This document shows positions 1-8,326 of a stretch of 17,483 bases of DNA, piece after piece. A program made the translations under genes and the position numbers. Each line of letters starts with the position of its first letter. Positions within the stretch are counted from its first letter, which is position 1. This stretch comes from VGJW01 sp035286125 (GTDB taxonomy: Bacteria; Cyanobacteriota; Sericytochromatia; S15B-MN24; VGJW01): NCBI GenBank assembly GCA_035286125.1, contig JAYKIS010000014.1, positions 1 through 17,483 on the forward strand, given 5' to 3'. Below the pieces are notes generated by a model. That model made no database searches and was not told the origin of the DNA. It worked only from the letters and a program-made list of their open reading frames with translations.

Positions 1-210
1 CGATGTCCCACGCGCCGACGTCAACCATCGGCTCTTTGGTGTAAACCGCCTCCGAAGCGTCTCTGAGCGTCTCTGGGCCGTCCCAGAGCCCCGCAGACCT
101 CCAGAGCCACCCGCTGGGGCTCTCGGGCCAGACGCCGCGGCTCTGGCGCAGAGCAGGGCGCGGCGCGCGCTCGGATCGCCACCTCGCGGAACCCCGCGTT
201 CTCACGGGCC
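1..210. repeat. Gene-free segment with short inverted and tandem repeats
   Basis: I see no credible gene here. The 10-base unit GCGTCTCTG(A/G) is repeated in tandem at 57-66 and 67-76. CTCTGGG at 71-77 faces CCCAGAG at 82-88 across a 4-base loop. CCAGAGCC occurs at 83-90 and 101-108, and its reverse complement GGCTCTGG at 139-146. The segment lies downstream of the leftward tRNA-Asn terminator and runs off the window edge, so it may be the far end of a larger intergenic region. A 63-codon open frame on the minus strand (21-212) looks like a random G+C-rich frame. Confidence 0.4.
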
Positions 211-249
211 AAAACGGAGAGAGCCCCGGTGGGGTGACCACCGAGGCTC
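211..249 (-). terminator. Rho-independent terminator of tRNA-Asn
   Basis: Read on the minus strand, bases 249-238 and 232-221 form a 12-pair stem, complete apart from one G-T pair, around a 5-base loop. It is followed by TCTCCG and a run of four T (214-211). The hairpin starts about 40 bases after the encoded CCA of tRNA-Asn, so it probably ends that transcript. Confidence 0.8.
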
Positions 250-290
250 CCTGTTTACCGCCTACGCACTCGCTAAGTCGTAGGATGAAA

Positions 291-366
291 TGGCTCCGGC
301 AACTGGACTCGAACCAGTGACCCGCTGATTAACAGTCAGCTGCTCTACCAACTGAGCTATGCCGGA
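291..366 (-). tRNA. tRNA-Asn (anticodon GTT)
   Basis: The minus strand folds into a full cloverleaf. The acceptor stem is TCCGGCA paired with TGCCGGA. The D stem is GCTC/GAGC and the anticodon stem is GCTGA/TCAGC. The loop CTGTTAA gives anticodon GTT, and the T stem is ACTGG/CCAGT with loop TTCGAGT. The discriminator is G and a CCA tail is encoded in the DNA (293-291). The gene is flanked by its own promoter and terminator and appears to be a single-gene transcript. Confidence 0.97.
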
Positions 367-378
367 ATGACGAATGCG

Positions 379-407
379 ATGGTAGGGCCGGAGGCGGCGC
401 TTGTCAA
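379..407 (-). promoter_or_regulatory. Sigma-70 type promoter of tRNA-Asn
   Basis: On the minus strand a perfect -35 box TTGACA (407-402) is followed after 17 bases by a -10 box TACCAT (384-379). The expected start point falls about 6 bases before the tRNA 5' end at 366. Confidence 0.8.
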
Positions 408-443
408 TGTCGCCGGGGCTGCAGGTGCTACCATGGCCCTTCC

Positions 444-1559
444 ATGGGCACCCAGCACCTGCGTACCCGCCGCCTGCGCCGGGCGGTCGCGCAGGAGCGT
501 GCGCGGCACCGCCGCGTCGCCGTGGCGCTGCTGGCCATGGTATTGCTGGTCGTCGGCGGTTTTGTCCTGCGCCGCGTCGTGGCCGACCGCCCCAAGCCGG
601 GGCTCTTCGATGGGCCGTCGTGGATCCTGATCACCTTGCTGGATGGCGAGGGACCGGCGGCCCGGGGTGCGTTCTTCGGGGTGCTGGGCCTGATGCCGGA
701 CGAGACGCGGGCCCGGATGGTGCTGTTCCCGACGCTGACTCAGGTCACGATGCCCGGCTACGGTGTCGGTCGCCTCAAGGACGTGCCCGCCGTGGGGGGC
801 ATGACACTCTTGCGGCAGTCCGTCGAGGGCACGCTTGGCCATCCCGTCAATCGTGTCGTGGCGCTGACGCCTGTGACGGCACGCAAGGTCTTCGGGTCGA
901 CCCAGGGCGTGGTCCCGGCCACCTGGGCAGCCGCATCGGGCAGCGCCCTGCCGCTCGATGCCGCCACCCTGGCGCGCGTGGGCAGGGTCCGGCCCGACGA
1001 GGTGGGCGAGCGGCCGGCCCTGGTGCGCCAGATGCAGTTGCTGGGCCTGCTGATGCGTCGCGCTGCAGACGCCTCTTCTTCGTGGGGTCAGGCTTGGAGT
1101 GCGCTCAAGCCCGCCGGTGACCTGACGGCCACCGAGCGTCTGGCGCTGTGCAGGCGGCTTGGAGCCGTGTCCGGCATCCGGGCGGCGGTCGTGCCGGGGA
1201 CCCAGGGCTTCGATGGTGTCTGGATTCCCGACATCAACCGCCTCGAGGTGCTCTTCGAGCGCCTGGGTCGCCCGCAGCGGGCCAAGGGTGGCCGTCCGAT
1301 GCAGGTCGAGGTCCTGCACGGACCCGGGCAGCGTGACCGGGCCATGAAGCTTGCCGAGACCCTGGGTGCCGAGGGCCTGATGGTCGTGCGGTTGGCCACG
1401 GGCGAGCCCGACATCGCGACCCGCGTCGTCTCCCGCGATGTCACGCTCGAGTCCGACGCCGTCCTCGAGCGCCTGTTGCCCGGTACGCCGTGGCTGGTGA
1501 CGGACGATCCCTCCCCCTTCTCGGCCGACTACTCGGTCTTCCTGGGGGGCGAGCCCTGA
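444..1559 (+). CDS. Divergent LCP-like membrane protein with LytR_C domain
   Basis: A 371-residue protein. A basic N-terminus (residues 1-24) is followed by one membrane helix (about 25-42), which predicts a cytoplasmic tail and an extracytoplasmic body. Residues 60-205 follow the order of an LCP (LytR-CpsA-Psr) domain: a strand WILITLL, PGYGVGRL at 104-111, GGMTLLRQSVEGTLG at 118-132, and RQMQLL at 195-200, where LCP enzymes have an RQ motif. Residues 286-368 match LytR_C well: a VEVLHGPG start, an alpha-beta layout and the ending YSVFLGG. LCP enzymes attach glycopolymers to peptidoglycan, but the usual Arg/Asp phosphate-binding motifs (RxD and PRD) are not evident here, so activity is doubtful. 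No Shine-Dalgarno sequence precedes the ATG. A TACCAT box lies 9 bases upstream of it, which would give a near-leaderless mRNA. The ABC ATPase gene follows after 5 bases. Confidence 0.75.
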   Translation: MGTQHLRTRRLRRAVAQERARHRRVAVALLAMVLLVVGGFVLRRVVADRPKPGLFDGPSWILITLLDGEGPAARGAFFGVLGLMPDETRARMVLFPTLTQVTMPGYGVGRLKDVPAVGGMTLLRQSVEGTLGHPVNRVVALTPVTARKVFGSTQGVVPATWAAASGSALPLDAATLARVGRVRPDEVGERPALVRQMQLLGLLMRRAADASSSWGQAWSALKPAGDLTATERLALCRRLGAVSGIRAAVVPGTQGFDGVWIPDINRLEVLFERLGRPQRAKGGRPMQVEVLHGPGQRDRAMKLAETLGAEGLMVVRLATGEPDIATRVVSRDVTLESDAVLERLLPGTPWLVTDDPSPFSADYSVFLGGEP

Positions 1560-1564
1560 CGCCA

Positions 1565-2272
1565 ATGCTCGAGGCCCGGGCGGTGCGCAAGGTCTTCGGG
1601 GATCAGGACGCGCGCTCCGGTCCCGTCCTCGATGGCGTCGACCTGGTGGTTCCCGAAGGCCAGTTTCTTGCGCTGACGGGACCCTCTGGCAGCGGCAAGT
1701 CGACCTTGCTGTACCTGCTGGGGGCCCTCGACTGCCCGACATCCGGAGAGGTCCTGCTGCGTGGGCAGGCCACGACGGCTCTGGGGGACGATGCGTTGGC
1801 CCGCTTGCGCCTGGAAACCATCGGCTTCGTCTTCCAGTTCCATTTCCTGAACGAGGTGCTGACTGCCGAGGAGAATGTGATGGTCCCGGCCATGCTGGCC
1901 GGTATGTCGGAGCGCGAGGCCCGCAGCCTGGCGCGAGGTAGCCTCGAGGCCCTGGGTCTTGCTCATCGCCTGACGCACCGCCCCACACGCCTGTCGGGCG
2001 GTGAACAGCAACGCGTCGCCTTGGCGCGGGCGCTCGTCAACCGACCGCGCCTGCTGCTGGCCGACGAGCCAACGGGCAACCTCGACGGTGCCAGCGGGGA
2101 ACGCGTCATGGACATCCTGCACGAGGCCCACCGTCGAGACGGTCTCACGATTGTCTTCGTGACGCACAATATGGAGCTGGCTGCACGGGCCGAGCGCCAC
2201 GTCGCCATGCGCGACGGCCGCCTGGTTCACCCTGCGGGTGATCCGGGCGGCCCGTCGTCAACGGTGGCCTGA
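1565..2272 (+). CDS. ABC transporter ATP-binding protein, LolD/MacB family
   Basis: A 235-residue nucleotide-binding subunit. Walker A is GPSGSGKST (39-47), the Q-loop Gln is about residue 91, the signature is LSGGEQQ (143-149), Walker B is LLLADEP (163-169) and the H-loop His is 201. The phrase ADEPTGNLD with the FQFHFLNEVLTAEENV stretch is typical of the LolD/MacB/FtsE group. This group works with FtsX-like permeases in lipoprotein release, peptide export or mechanotransmission. The ATG at 1565 fits family length; an upstream frame from 1490 would overlap the previous gene. It lies 5 bases after the LCP-like gene with no Shine-Dalgarno sequence, so translation is probably coupled. No permease is present: recA ends convergently 7 bases downstream. 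The substrate is unknown. Confidence 0.88.
   Translation: MLEARAVRKVFGDQDARSGPVLDGVDLVVPEGQFLALTGPSGSGKSTLLYLLGALDCPTSGEVLLRGQATTALGDDALARLRLETIGFVFQFHFLNEVLTAEENVMVPAMLAGMSEREARSLARGSLEALGLAHRLTHRPTRLSGGEQQRVALARALVNRPRLLLADEPTGNLDGASGERVMDILHEAHRRDGLTIVFVTHNMELAARAERHVAMRDGRLVHPAGDPGGPSSTVA
2216..2252. other. Nested inverted repeat near the convergent gene ends
   Basis: GGCCGCC (2216-2222) pairs with GGCGGCC (2246-2252). Inside it TCACCC (2227-2232) pairs with GGGTGA (2236-2241) across 3 bases. It lies in the last codons of the ABC ATPase gene, just before that gene and recA end tail to tail. It could hinder RNA polymerase from either side, but no T-run follows on either strand, so a terminator role is only a suggestion. 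Confidence 0.35.
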
Positions 2273-2279
2273 AGGCGCG

Positions 2280-3365
<1,086 letters not shown>

Positions 3366-3384
3366 GGTGCGGGGTTGCTCCTCT

Positions 3385-3398
3385 CGTACGCTTGTTCG
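3385..3398 (-). promoter_or_regulatory. LexA-type SOS operator of recA
   Basis: The minus strand reads CGAACAAGCGTACG. The Gram-positive LexA (DinR) consensus is CGAAC-N4-GTTCG, so one base differs. It lies right after the recA -10 box, at about +2 to +15, and just before the Shine-Dalgarno sequence, where a bound repressor would block transcription. No lexA gene is in the window. Confidence 0.75.
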
Positions 3399-3406
3399 AC
3401 GCGCTC

Positions 3407-3435
3407 ATCGTAGGACACCCCGCTCCCCGGGTCAA
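3407..3435 (-). promoter_or_regulatory. recA: Promoter of recA
   Basis: Minus-strand -35 box TTGACC (3435-3430), a 17-base spacer and -10 box TACGAT (3412-3407). It lies in the 77-base gap between the sigma factor gene and recA, so recA can be expressed apart from the genes upstream. Confidence 0.75.
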
Positions 3436-3442
3436 GGGGGCG

Positions 3443-4543
3443 TCATGTCTCCTCGAGGTAGCGCTGCATCTCGCGGTCGCCCATGGCCAGTCGCAGGCGC
3501 CCGAGGGCGCGGGCTTCCAACTGGCGGACCCGCTCCCGGGTGATGCCCAGGTCCTTGCCGATGTCCTCGAGGGTCCGGGGTTCCCGGGCATCCAGGCCGA
3601 ACCGCGCGACCACGATGTGCCGTTCGCGCTGGGGCAGGACGTCGAGCACCGCATGGACATCCCGCGCCAACTGCTGCTGCAGCGTGGCCTGGGCCGGGTC
3701 GGGGTGGTCCTCGTCGTGGATGAAGTCGGCGAGGCGCCCGTCCTCCTCGCTGCCGACCGGGGCATCGAGCGAGACGATGTCCCGGATGACCCGGCGGATC
3801 TCCTGCAGGCGGGCCAGCGGCACCTGGGCGACCTCGGCCATGCGTTCGTCGGATGGCGGCGTGCCGTCTTCCTGCGTCAGGCGTTGGCCGACAGCCCGCA
3901 AGCGGTTCATGGTCTCGACCATGTGCACCGGCATGCGAATCATGCGGCCCTTGTCGGCCAGCGAGCGGCTGATCGCCTGCCGGATCCACCACATGGCGTA
4001 GGTCGAGAACTTGTAGCCACGCCGATGGTCGAACTTCCCGACGGCCCGGATCAGGCCGATGTTCCCCTCCTGGACCAGGTCGAGCAGGGGCAGGCCGCGC
4101 CCCGTGTAGCGCTTGGCGACGCTGACGACCAGGCGCAGGTTGGCCCGGATCATGCGCTCTCGGGCCCGGTGGCCGGCTGGCCCCCCCTCGGCCATCAGGC
4201 GCCCGAGATTCCATTCGTCGTGGGCCTTGAGCAGGGGAATCTGCCCGATGGCGCGCAGGTATCGATCGACCGCGTCCCCGTTGGTGCTGCCATCCTGGGC
4301 CATGCGCTGACGGCCGCGCTCGGCGCCGTCGAGTCCTTCGAGCAGGTCGAGGTCCGCGGTGGTGGGCTCCGAGGCATCCTCGGGTTCCGTGCCGTCCAGG
4401 CCCGCATCGGCGGCCTCGAGCGGCAGGAAGCTGACGCGCAGCGCCGGCTGATCGTGCGCGGCGCCCAGCGGGTCGGGCAGTTCTTCCGTGGCCTGCAGCC
4501 GCCCGTCCAGCCAAGGGGAAGTCATTGGGTTCCCGATGTCCAT
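3443..4543 (-). CDS. rpoD: RNA polymerase sigma-70 factor, primary-like (RpoD/SigA type)
   Basis: A 366-residue sigma factor. Region 1.2 is DAVDRYLRAIGQIPLL (about 90-105). Region 2 covers about 131-203, with NLRLVVSVAKRY, DLVQEGNIGL and the -10 recognition stretch YKFSTYAMWWIRQAI (177-191). Region 3 starts at MPVHMVETMNRL. Region 4 includes LPQRERHIVVARFGL (303-317) and the helix-turn-helix RTLEDIGKDLGITRERVRQLE (near 323-343, the -35 reader). The long N-terminal stretch (1-88) is acidic and lacks a clear region 1.1, so a group 2 factor is possible. The ATG at 4543 was chosen because GGGAGG lies 9 bases upstream; the frame stays open further to 4666 without support. A gap of 183 bases separates it from priA, and no convincing promoter was found there. 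Confidence 0.9.
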   Translation of the reverse strand: MDIGNPMTSPWLDGRLQATEELPDPLGAAHDQPALRVSFLPLEAADAGLDGTEPEDASEPTTADLDLLEGLDGAERGRQRMAQDGSTNGDAVDRYLRAIGQIPLLKAHDEWNLGRLMAEGGPAGHRARERMIRANLRLVVSVAKRYTGRGLPLLDLVQEGNIGLIRAVGKFDHRRGYKFSTYAMWWIRQAISRSLADKGRMIRMPVHMVETMNRLRAVGQRLTQEDGTPPSDERMAEVAQVPLARLQEIRRVIRDIVSLDAPVGSEEDGRLADFIHDEDHPDPAQATLQQQLARDVHAVLDVLPQRERHIVVARFGLDAREPRTLEDIGKDLGITRERVRQLEARALGRLRLAMGDREMQRYLEET

Positions 4544-4726
4544 GCCCTTGCGCCTCCCGTGGTCTTGCCCAAGGCGACCATGGCGGGGACCCCCCGTCCG
4601 TTCAAGGTCCGTCCGCCCGGCGCATGCGGGTCCCGAGCGCCAGATGCCCGGGGCGATGCGCCTCACCGCCCATGGCCGGACTTTCCTGTCAGCAAGCCGG
4701 CCTTGCCACGCGACAGGCGTGGTGCG

Positions 4727-6907
4727 TCAGAGCAGATTGACGGCGTCCACGTCGACGGTCCAGCGCACCTTGTTGTCCCTGGGCATCCCGTCCAGGGTCC
4801 GGCGGATCACGGTCGTGGTCGCGGGCAGGTTCTCGGCCTTGAAGAGCACCAGATGCCGGAAGCGGCCATGCAGCTGCAGCAGGGGGGCGGGTGCCGGGCC
4901 CAGGACCCGGGCCGGCATGTCGGGCAGGGCCTGCCTGAAGGCCCGGGCGGCCTTCTCCGCGTGCGGTTCCTCGGTCGAGGATGCCGTGACGACGACGACT
5001 CGCGAGAAGGGTGGATAGCCCAGCATGCGTCGCTCTTCCAGTTCCTCGGCGGCGAAGCCTGCGTAATCGTGGCGCGCGGCGTGCCGAACGGCAGGATGAT
5101 CGGGGGCGAGGGCCTGCACGACGACCGAGCCTTCACGTGCCCGGCCTGCCCGGCCGGCCACCTGGGTAATCAGCTGGAAGGTGCGTTCGGCCGCCCTGAA
5201 GTCGGGCAGGCCGAGAGCCGCATCGGCCGAGAGCACGCCCACGAGCGTGACGTCGGGGAAGTCCAACCCCTTGGCGACCATCTGCGTCCCGACGAGGATG
5301 GCCGCCTCCTTGCGCCCGAAGGCCCCCAGGATCCGGCTGTGCGCGTCCTTGCCCCCGGCGGTGTCCCGGTCCAGACGCAGGACCGGCACGTCAGGGAAAA
5401 GACGCTCGAGGCGCGCCACGACCTGTTCCGTTCCGGCGCCACGCGAGCGGGCGCAACTGCCGCCGCAGTTGCCGCAGGGCCGCTCGGGCGCCTCGGCATG
5501 CCCGCAGTAGTGGCACCGCAACTGCTCGGCGGCACGGTGCCGCGTCAGGGCGATGGCACACGTCGGGCAGCGGACCAGCTCCCCGCACGCCCGGCAAAGG
5601 ACCGTAGGCGCCCAGCCCCGGCGATTGAGCAGGATGATGGCCTGTTCCCCGCGTTCGAGCGTGGTCGCGAGGCGGGCCAGCAGGACGCGGCTGAACAAGC
5701 CCTCGTGGCCATCGAGTGTTTCTTCCCGCATGTCGACCAGCGTGACGGGGGGCAGGGGACGGCCATGGATGCGTTCGGGCAGCGCGACCCGCGTCGCCCG
5801 TCCTTCGAGCGTCGCCTGCCAGGTCTCGAGCGCCGGCGTGGCGCTACCCAGCACCAGCCGTGCCCCGGTATGCAGCGCGAGGCGCTGGGCAGCGAGTCGG
5901 GCATGGTAGCGGGGCGCCTGCTCCTGCTTGTAGGCTCCGTCGTGTTCCTCGTCCAGGATGATCAGGCCCGGTCGCGGCAGCGGGGCGAACAGGGCGCTGC
6001 GCGCGCCCACCACGATGTCGGCACGCCCGTCTGCCGCACGCTGCCAGCCTTCCTGGCGCTCGCCGTCGGACAGCCCCGAGTGAAGGACGACGACCCGGCC
6101 CCCGAAGCGTCGTCTGAAGCGTGCCTCGGTCTGGGGTGTCAGGCTGATTTCGGGGACCAGCATCAGGGCCTGTCGACCGGCGGCGAGGACCTCGGTCATG
6201 GCCCTCATGTAGACCTCGGTCTTGCCGCTGCCCGTCACGCCATGGAGCAGGATCGGCCTGGCGACGTCGGCCCCGAGCAATTCGCCAAGCGCACGCTCCT
6301 GATCCGCCGTCAGGATGGGTGCCTCCTCGGTCGGGGGCGTGTCCGGGGCGGGCAGGCGGGGAGCTTCCTCCTCGACCACGTGCCACAGTCCGGCCTTGGC
6401 ACCCGCCATGACCGTGGCCCGCGTCGTCCGGGCCTCTCTCAGGAAGTCCGCAAGGGCCATGCGGTCTCCCGCCAGTCCCAGGGCCTGGCGCAGCAGCCGC
6501 TGACGAGGTGTGCCGCCATCCGGGACGTCTTCCCGGGCGACCACCCACGTGCGGGTCCGCGGTGCCGCCTCGCCCCGCGCGTGGGTGGCAGGCAGGATAC
6601 CCGCGATGACGGTGGCGAGGGGCGTGTCGTAGTGTCGGGCCAGATCATGGCAGACGGCCAGCAGGTGACGCGGCAGCAATCCGCGCACGACGACGTGGTC
6701 GATGGCCCGGGCCGTGACACCGGCAGGGGGTGGGGGCGCTGGGGCGCGTACGACGACACCCGTGGCCCGCCTGCGTCCGAAGGGCACCCGGACGAGGTCA
6801 CCGGGTCCGCAGGGGGTGTCCGGGCTGGTGCAGTACGTGTAGGTGCCCGGTACCGGCTCCGAGGTCAGGACGACCGCGACGAAGCCGGGCACGTCCGACG
6901 TGGTCAC
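4727..6907 (-). CDS. priA: Primosomal protein N' (PriA helicase)
   Basis: A 726-residue superfamily 2 DNA helicase that reloads the replisome at stalled forks. The N-terminal 3'-DNA-binding domain spans about 5-110. Walker A is GVTGSGKT (223-230), the Walker B/DEAH-type box is DEEH (319-322) and the GSATP motif is at 354-358. Eight zinc-binding cysteines (438, 441, 447, 450, 465, 468, 478, 481) form the usual CxxC pairs. GTQM (540-543) and QVAGRAGR (582-589) are the late helicase motifs. Length fits the family (about 730-800). The GTG start at 6907 overlaps the coaBC stop in GTGA, so translation is coupled; the frame is open upstream of it only as a shadow of coaBC. In Bacillus def and fmt follow priA; here the sigma gene does. 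Confidence 0.96.
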   Translation of the reverse strand: MTTSDVPGFVAVVLTSEPVPGTYTYCTSPDTPCGPGDLVRVPFGRRRATGVVVRAPAPPPPAGVTARAIDHVVVRGLLPRHLLAVCHDLARHYDTPLATVIAGILPATHARGEAAPRTRTWVVAREDVPDGGTPRQRLLRQALGLAGDRMALADFLREARTTRATVMAGAKAGLWHVVEEEAPRLPAPDTPPTEEAPILTADQERALGELLGADVARPILLHGVTGSGKTEVYMRAMTEVLAAGRQALMLVPEISLTPQTEARFRRRFGGRVVVLHSGLSDGERQEGWQRAADGRADIVVGARSALFAPLPRPGLIILDEEHDGAYKQEQAPRYHARLAAQRLALHTGARLVLGSATPALETWQATLEGRATRVALPERIHGRPLPPVTLVDMREETLDGHEGLFSRVLLARLATTLERGEQAIILLNRRGWAPTVLCRACGELVRCPTCAIALTRHRAAEQLRCHYCGHAEAPERPCGNCGGSCARSRGAGTEQVVARLERLFPDVPVLRLDRDTAGGKDAHSRILGAFGRKEAAILVGTQMVAKGLDFPDVTLVGVLSADAALGLPDFRAAERTFQLITQVAGRAGRAREGSVVVQALAPDHPAVRHAARHDYAGFAAEELEERRMLGYPPFSRVVVVTASSTEEPHAEKAARAFRQALPDMPARVLGPAPAPLLQLHGRFRHLVLFKAENLPATTTVIRRTLDGMPRDNKVRWTVDVDAVNLL

Positions 6908-8091
6908 GAGGTCGTGGGCAGGGCCGCGAGCGCGCGGCCGAAGCGTTGCCACAACGCGCTCGCCAGGGCTTCCTTGGTCATGGGGCCAAGGTCTTCGGCG
7001 CCCGTTCCGGACAGGACGACAACCTCGTTGTCGAGGGCCTCCATGGCGCGGGGCGCGTGGTTGGCGACGAGCATGTCGCACCGCTTGCGCAGGCGCTTTT
7101 CCTCGCCCAGCATACGGAGGTCTCCCGTCTCGGCTGCGAAGCCTACCAGGAGTTGCCCGGGCCGCTTGGTCGCGCCGGCCTCGGCGAGGATGTCGCGGGT
7201 CGGTACGAGCCGGATTTCGGGGGGGCCATCCGCCTTCTTGAGCTTGTGCGGGGCGGCCTGTGCGGGTGTCCAGTCCGCCACGGCTGCCGCCATGACCAAC
7301 ACGTCGGCATCGGGCCATGCCGCCAGCGTGGCTTCGGCCATCTCGGCCGCCGTCGTGACCTCGATGCGCCGGACGCCCGTTCCTGACGGCAGGGGCGACG
7401 CCGTCACCAGCGTGACGTCTGCGCCCAATTCCTGTGCGACAGTCGCGAGCGCGTGGCCCATGCGGCCGCTGCTGCGGTTGCCCAGGAAACGCACGGCATC
7501 GAGGGGCTCGCGGGTGCCGCCTGCCGTGACAAGCACCTTGCGTCCTGCCAGTGGCCCTTGCACGGGTTCCAGCCATCCGGCGAGGTCACGCAGCAGGTCT
7601 GCGGGCTCGGGCATCCGGCCCTGGCCTTCCTCGCCGCACGCCGTCAGGCCCGTGGCCGGTGGCACCACGGTCACGCCCCGGCTGCGCAGGGTGGCCACGT
7701 TGGCCTGAGTGGCCGGGTGCGTCCACATCGCCGGGTTCATGGCCGGGACCACCACCACGGGCGCCGTCGTCGCGAGCAGCACCGTCGCCAGCAGATCGTC
7801 GGCCATGCCGGCAGCATGCCGGGCCAGCAGGTCGGCGCTCGCAGGGGCCACGATCACCCGGTCTGGCCACCGTGCCAGATCGATGTGCAAGATGCCCATG
7901 CCGGGCTCGAGGCCCTCGACGAGAACGCTCCGACGCGTCAGGGCCTCGAAGGTCAGCGGCGCCACGAACCGGGTGGCAGCCGGCGTCATCACGACCTGGA
8001 CCTCGTGCCCGGCCTTGATCAGCCGGCTGGCCAGATCCGAGGCCTTGGCCGCCGCGATGCCTCCGGAGATCCCCAGCAGGATCCGCGCCAC
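6904..8091 (-). CDS. coaBC: Bifunctional phosphopantothenoylcysteine decarboxylase / phosphopantothenate-cysteine ligase
   Basis: A 395-residue fusion enzyme that makes 4'-phosphopantetheine from phosphopantothenate and cysteine in CoA synthesis. The N-terminal flavin decarboxylase (CoaC) shows GISGGIAAAK (7-16), the active-site His 69 in LHIDLA, PAMNPAMW (116-123) and the flap Cys 152 in ACGEEGQGRM. The C-terminal ligase (CoaB) shows LVTAGGTREPLD (187-198), NRSSGRMG (205-212), the AAAVADW stretch (268-274), KLKK (283-286) and GFAAET (317-322). The GTG start lies 8 bases after the rpoZ stop, and the stop overlaps the priA start. PanB, an earlier pathway enzyme, is coded at 11349 on the other strand. 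Confidence 0.97.
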   Translation of the reverse strand: MARILLGISGGIAAAKASDLASRLIKAGHEVQVVMTPAATRFVAPLTFEALTRRSVLVEGLEPGMGILHIDLARWPDRVIVAPASADLLARHAAGMADDLLATVLLATTAPVVVVPAMNPAMWTHPATQANVATLRSRGVTVVPPATGLTACGEEGQGRMPEPADLLRDLAGWLEPVQGPLAGRKVLVTAGGTREPLDAVRFLGNRSSGRMGHALATVAQELGADVTLVTASPLPSGTGVRRIEVTTAAEMAEATLAAWPDADVLVMAAAVADWTPAQAAPHKLKKADGPPEIRLVPTRDILAEAGATKRPGQLLVGFAAETGDLRMLGEEKRLRKRCDMLVANHAPRAMEALDNEVVVLSGTGAEDLGPMTKEALASALWQRFGRALAALPTTS

Positions 8092-8099
8092 GATGCGAC

Positions 8100-8303
8100 C
8101 TAGCCGATCGTGACGTCGTCGTCCTGCAGCATCTCGCGGATGGCGAGGGGGATGGGCTTGGTCGCCTCGGTGGACTGCATCCGCTTCTGCTCGTCCTTGA
8201 TGGTCTTGGCGCGCTTGGCCACCGTCAGGACGAGGTCATACTTGTTGGGGTGCTTCTGCAGCAACGGCGAGTAATCGGTGGTCTGGGGCTCGTGGGCTTC
8301 CAT
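8100..8303 (-). CDS. rpoZ: DNA-directed RNA polymerase omega subunit
   Basis: A 67-residue protein in the usual place between gmk and coaBC. The family core is seen as NKYDLVLTVAKRAKTI (20-35), and KPIPLAIREM (49-58) matches the conserved tail of omega. Omega supports assembly of the beta' subunit. The ATG at 8303 was chosen because AAGGAGGA lies 7 bases upstream, the best ribosome-binding site of this block; the reading frame remains open upstream only as a shadow of gmk. It is at the short end of the family. Confidence 0.92.
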   Translation of the reverse strand: MEAHEPQTTDYSPLLQKHPNKYDLVLTVAKRAKTIKDEQKRMQSTEATKPIPLAIREMLQDDDVTIG

Positions 8304-8326
8304 GGGCGTGTCCTCCTTGGGGGGGC

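Noticed and set aside
21..212. 63-codon open frame on the minus strand
   Set aside because: Arg/Ala-rich, no ribosome-binding site, overlaps the repeat segment and ends next to the tRNA terminator.
357..1988. Open frame of 543 codons on the minus strand
   Set aside because: Antisense to the LCP-like and ABC ATPase genes and crossing tRNA-Asn; no domain pattern.
3392..7708. Open frame of 1438 codons on the plus strand
   Set aside because: It lies opposite the sigma factor, priA and part of coaBC, which have full family motifs. Its translation is low-complexity and typical of an antisense frame in G+C-rich DNA.
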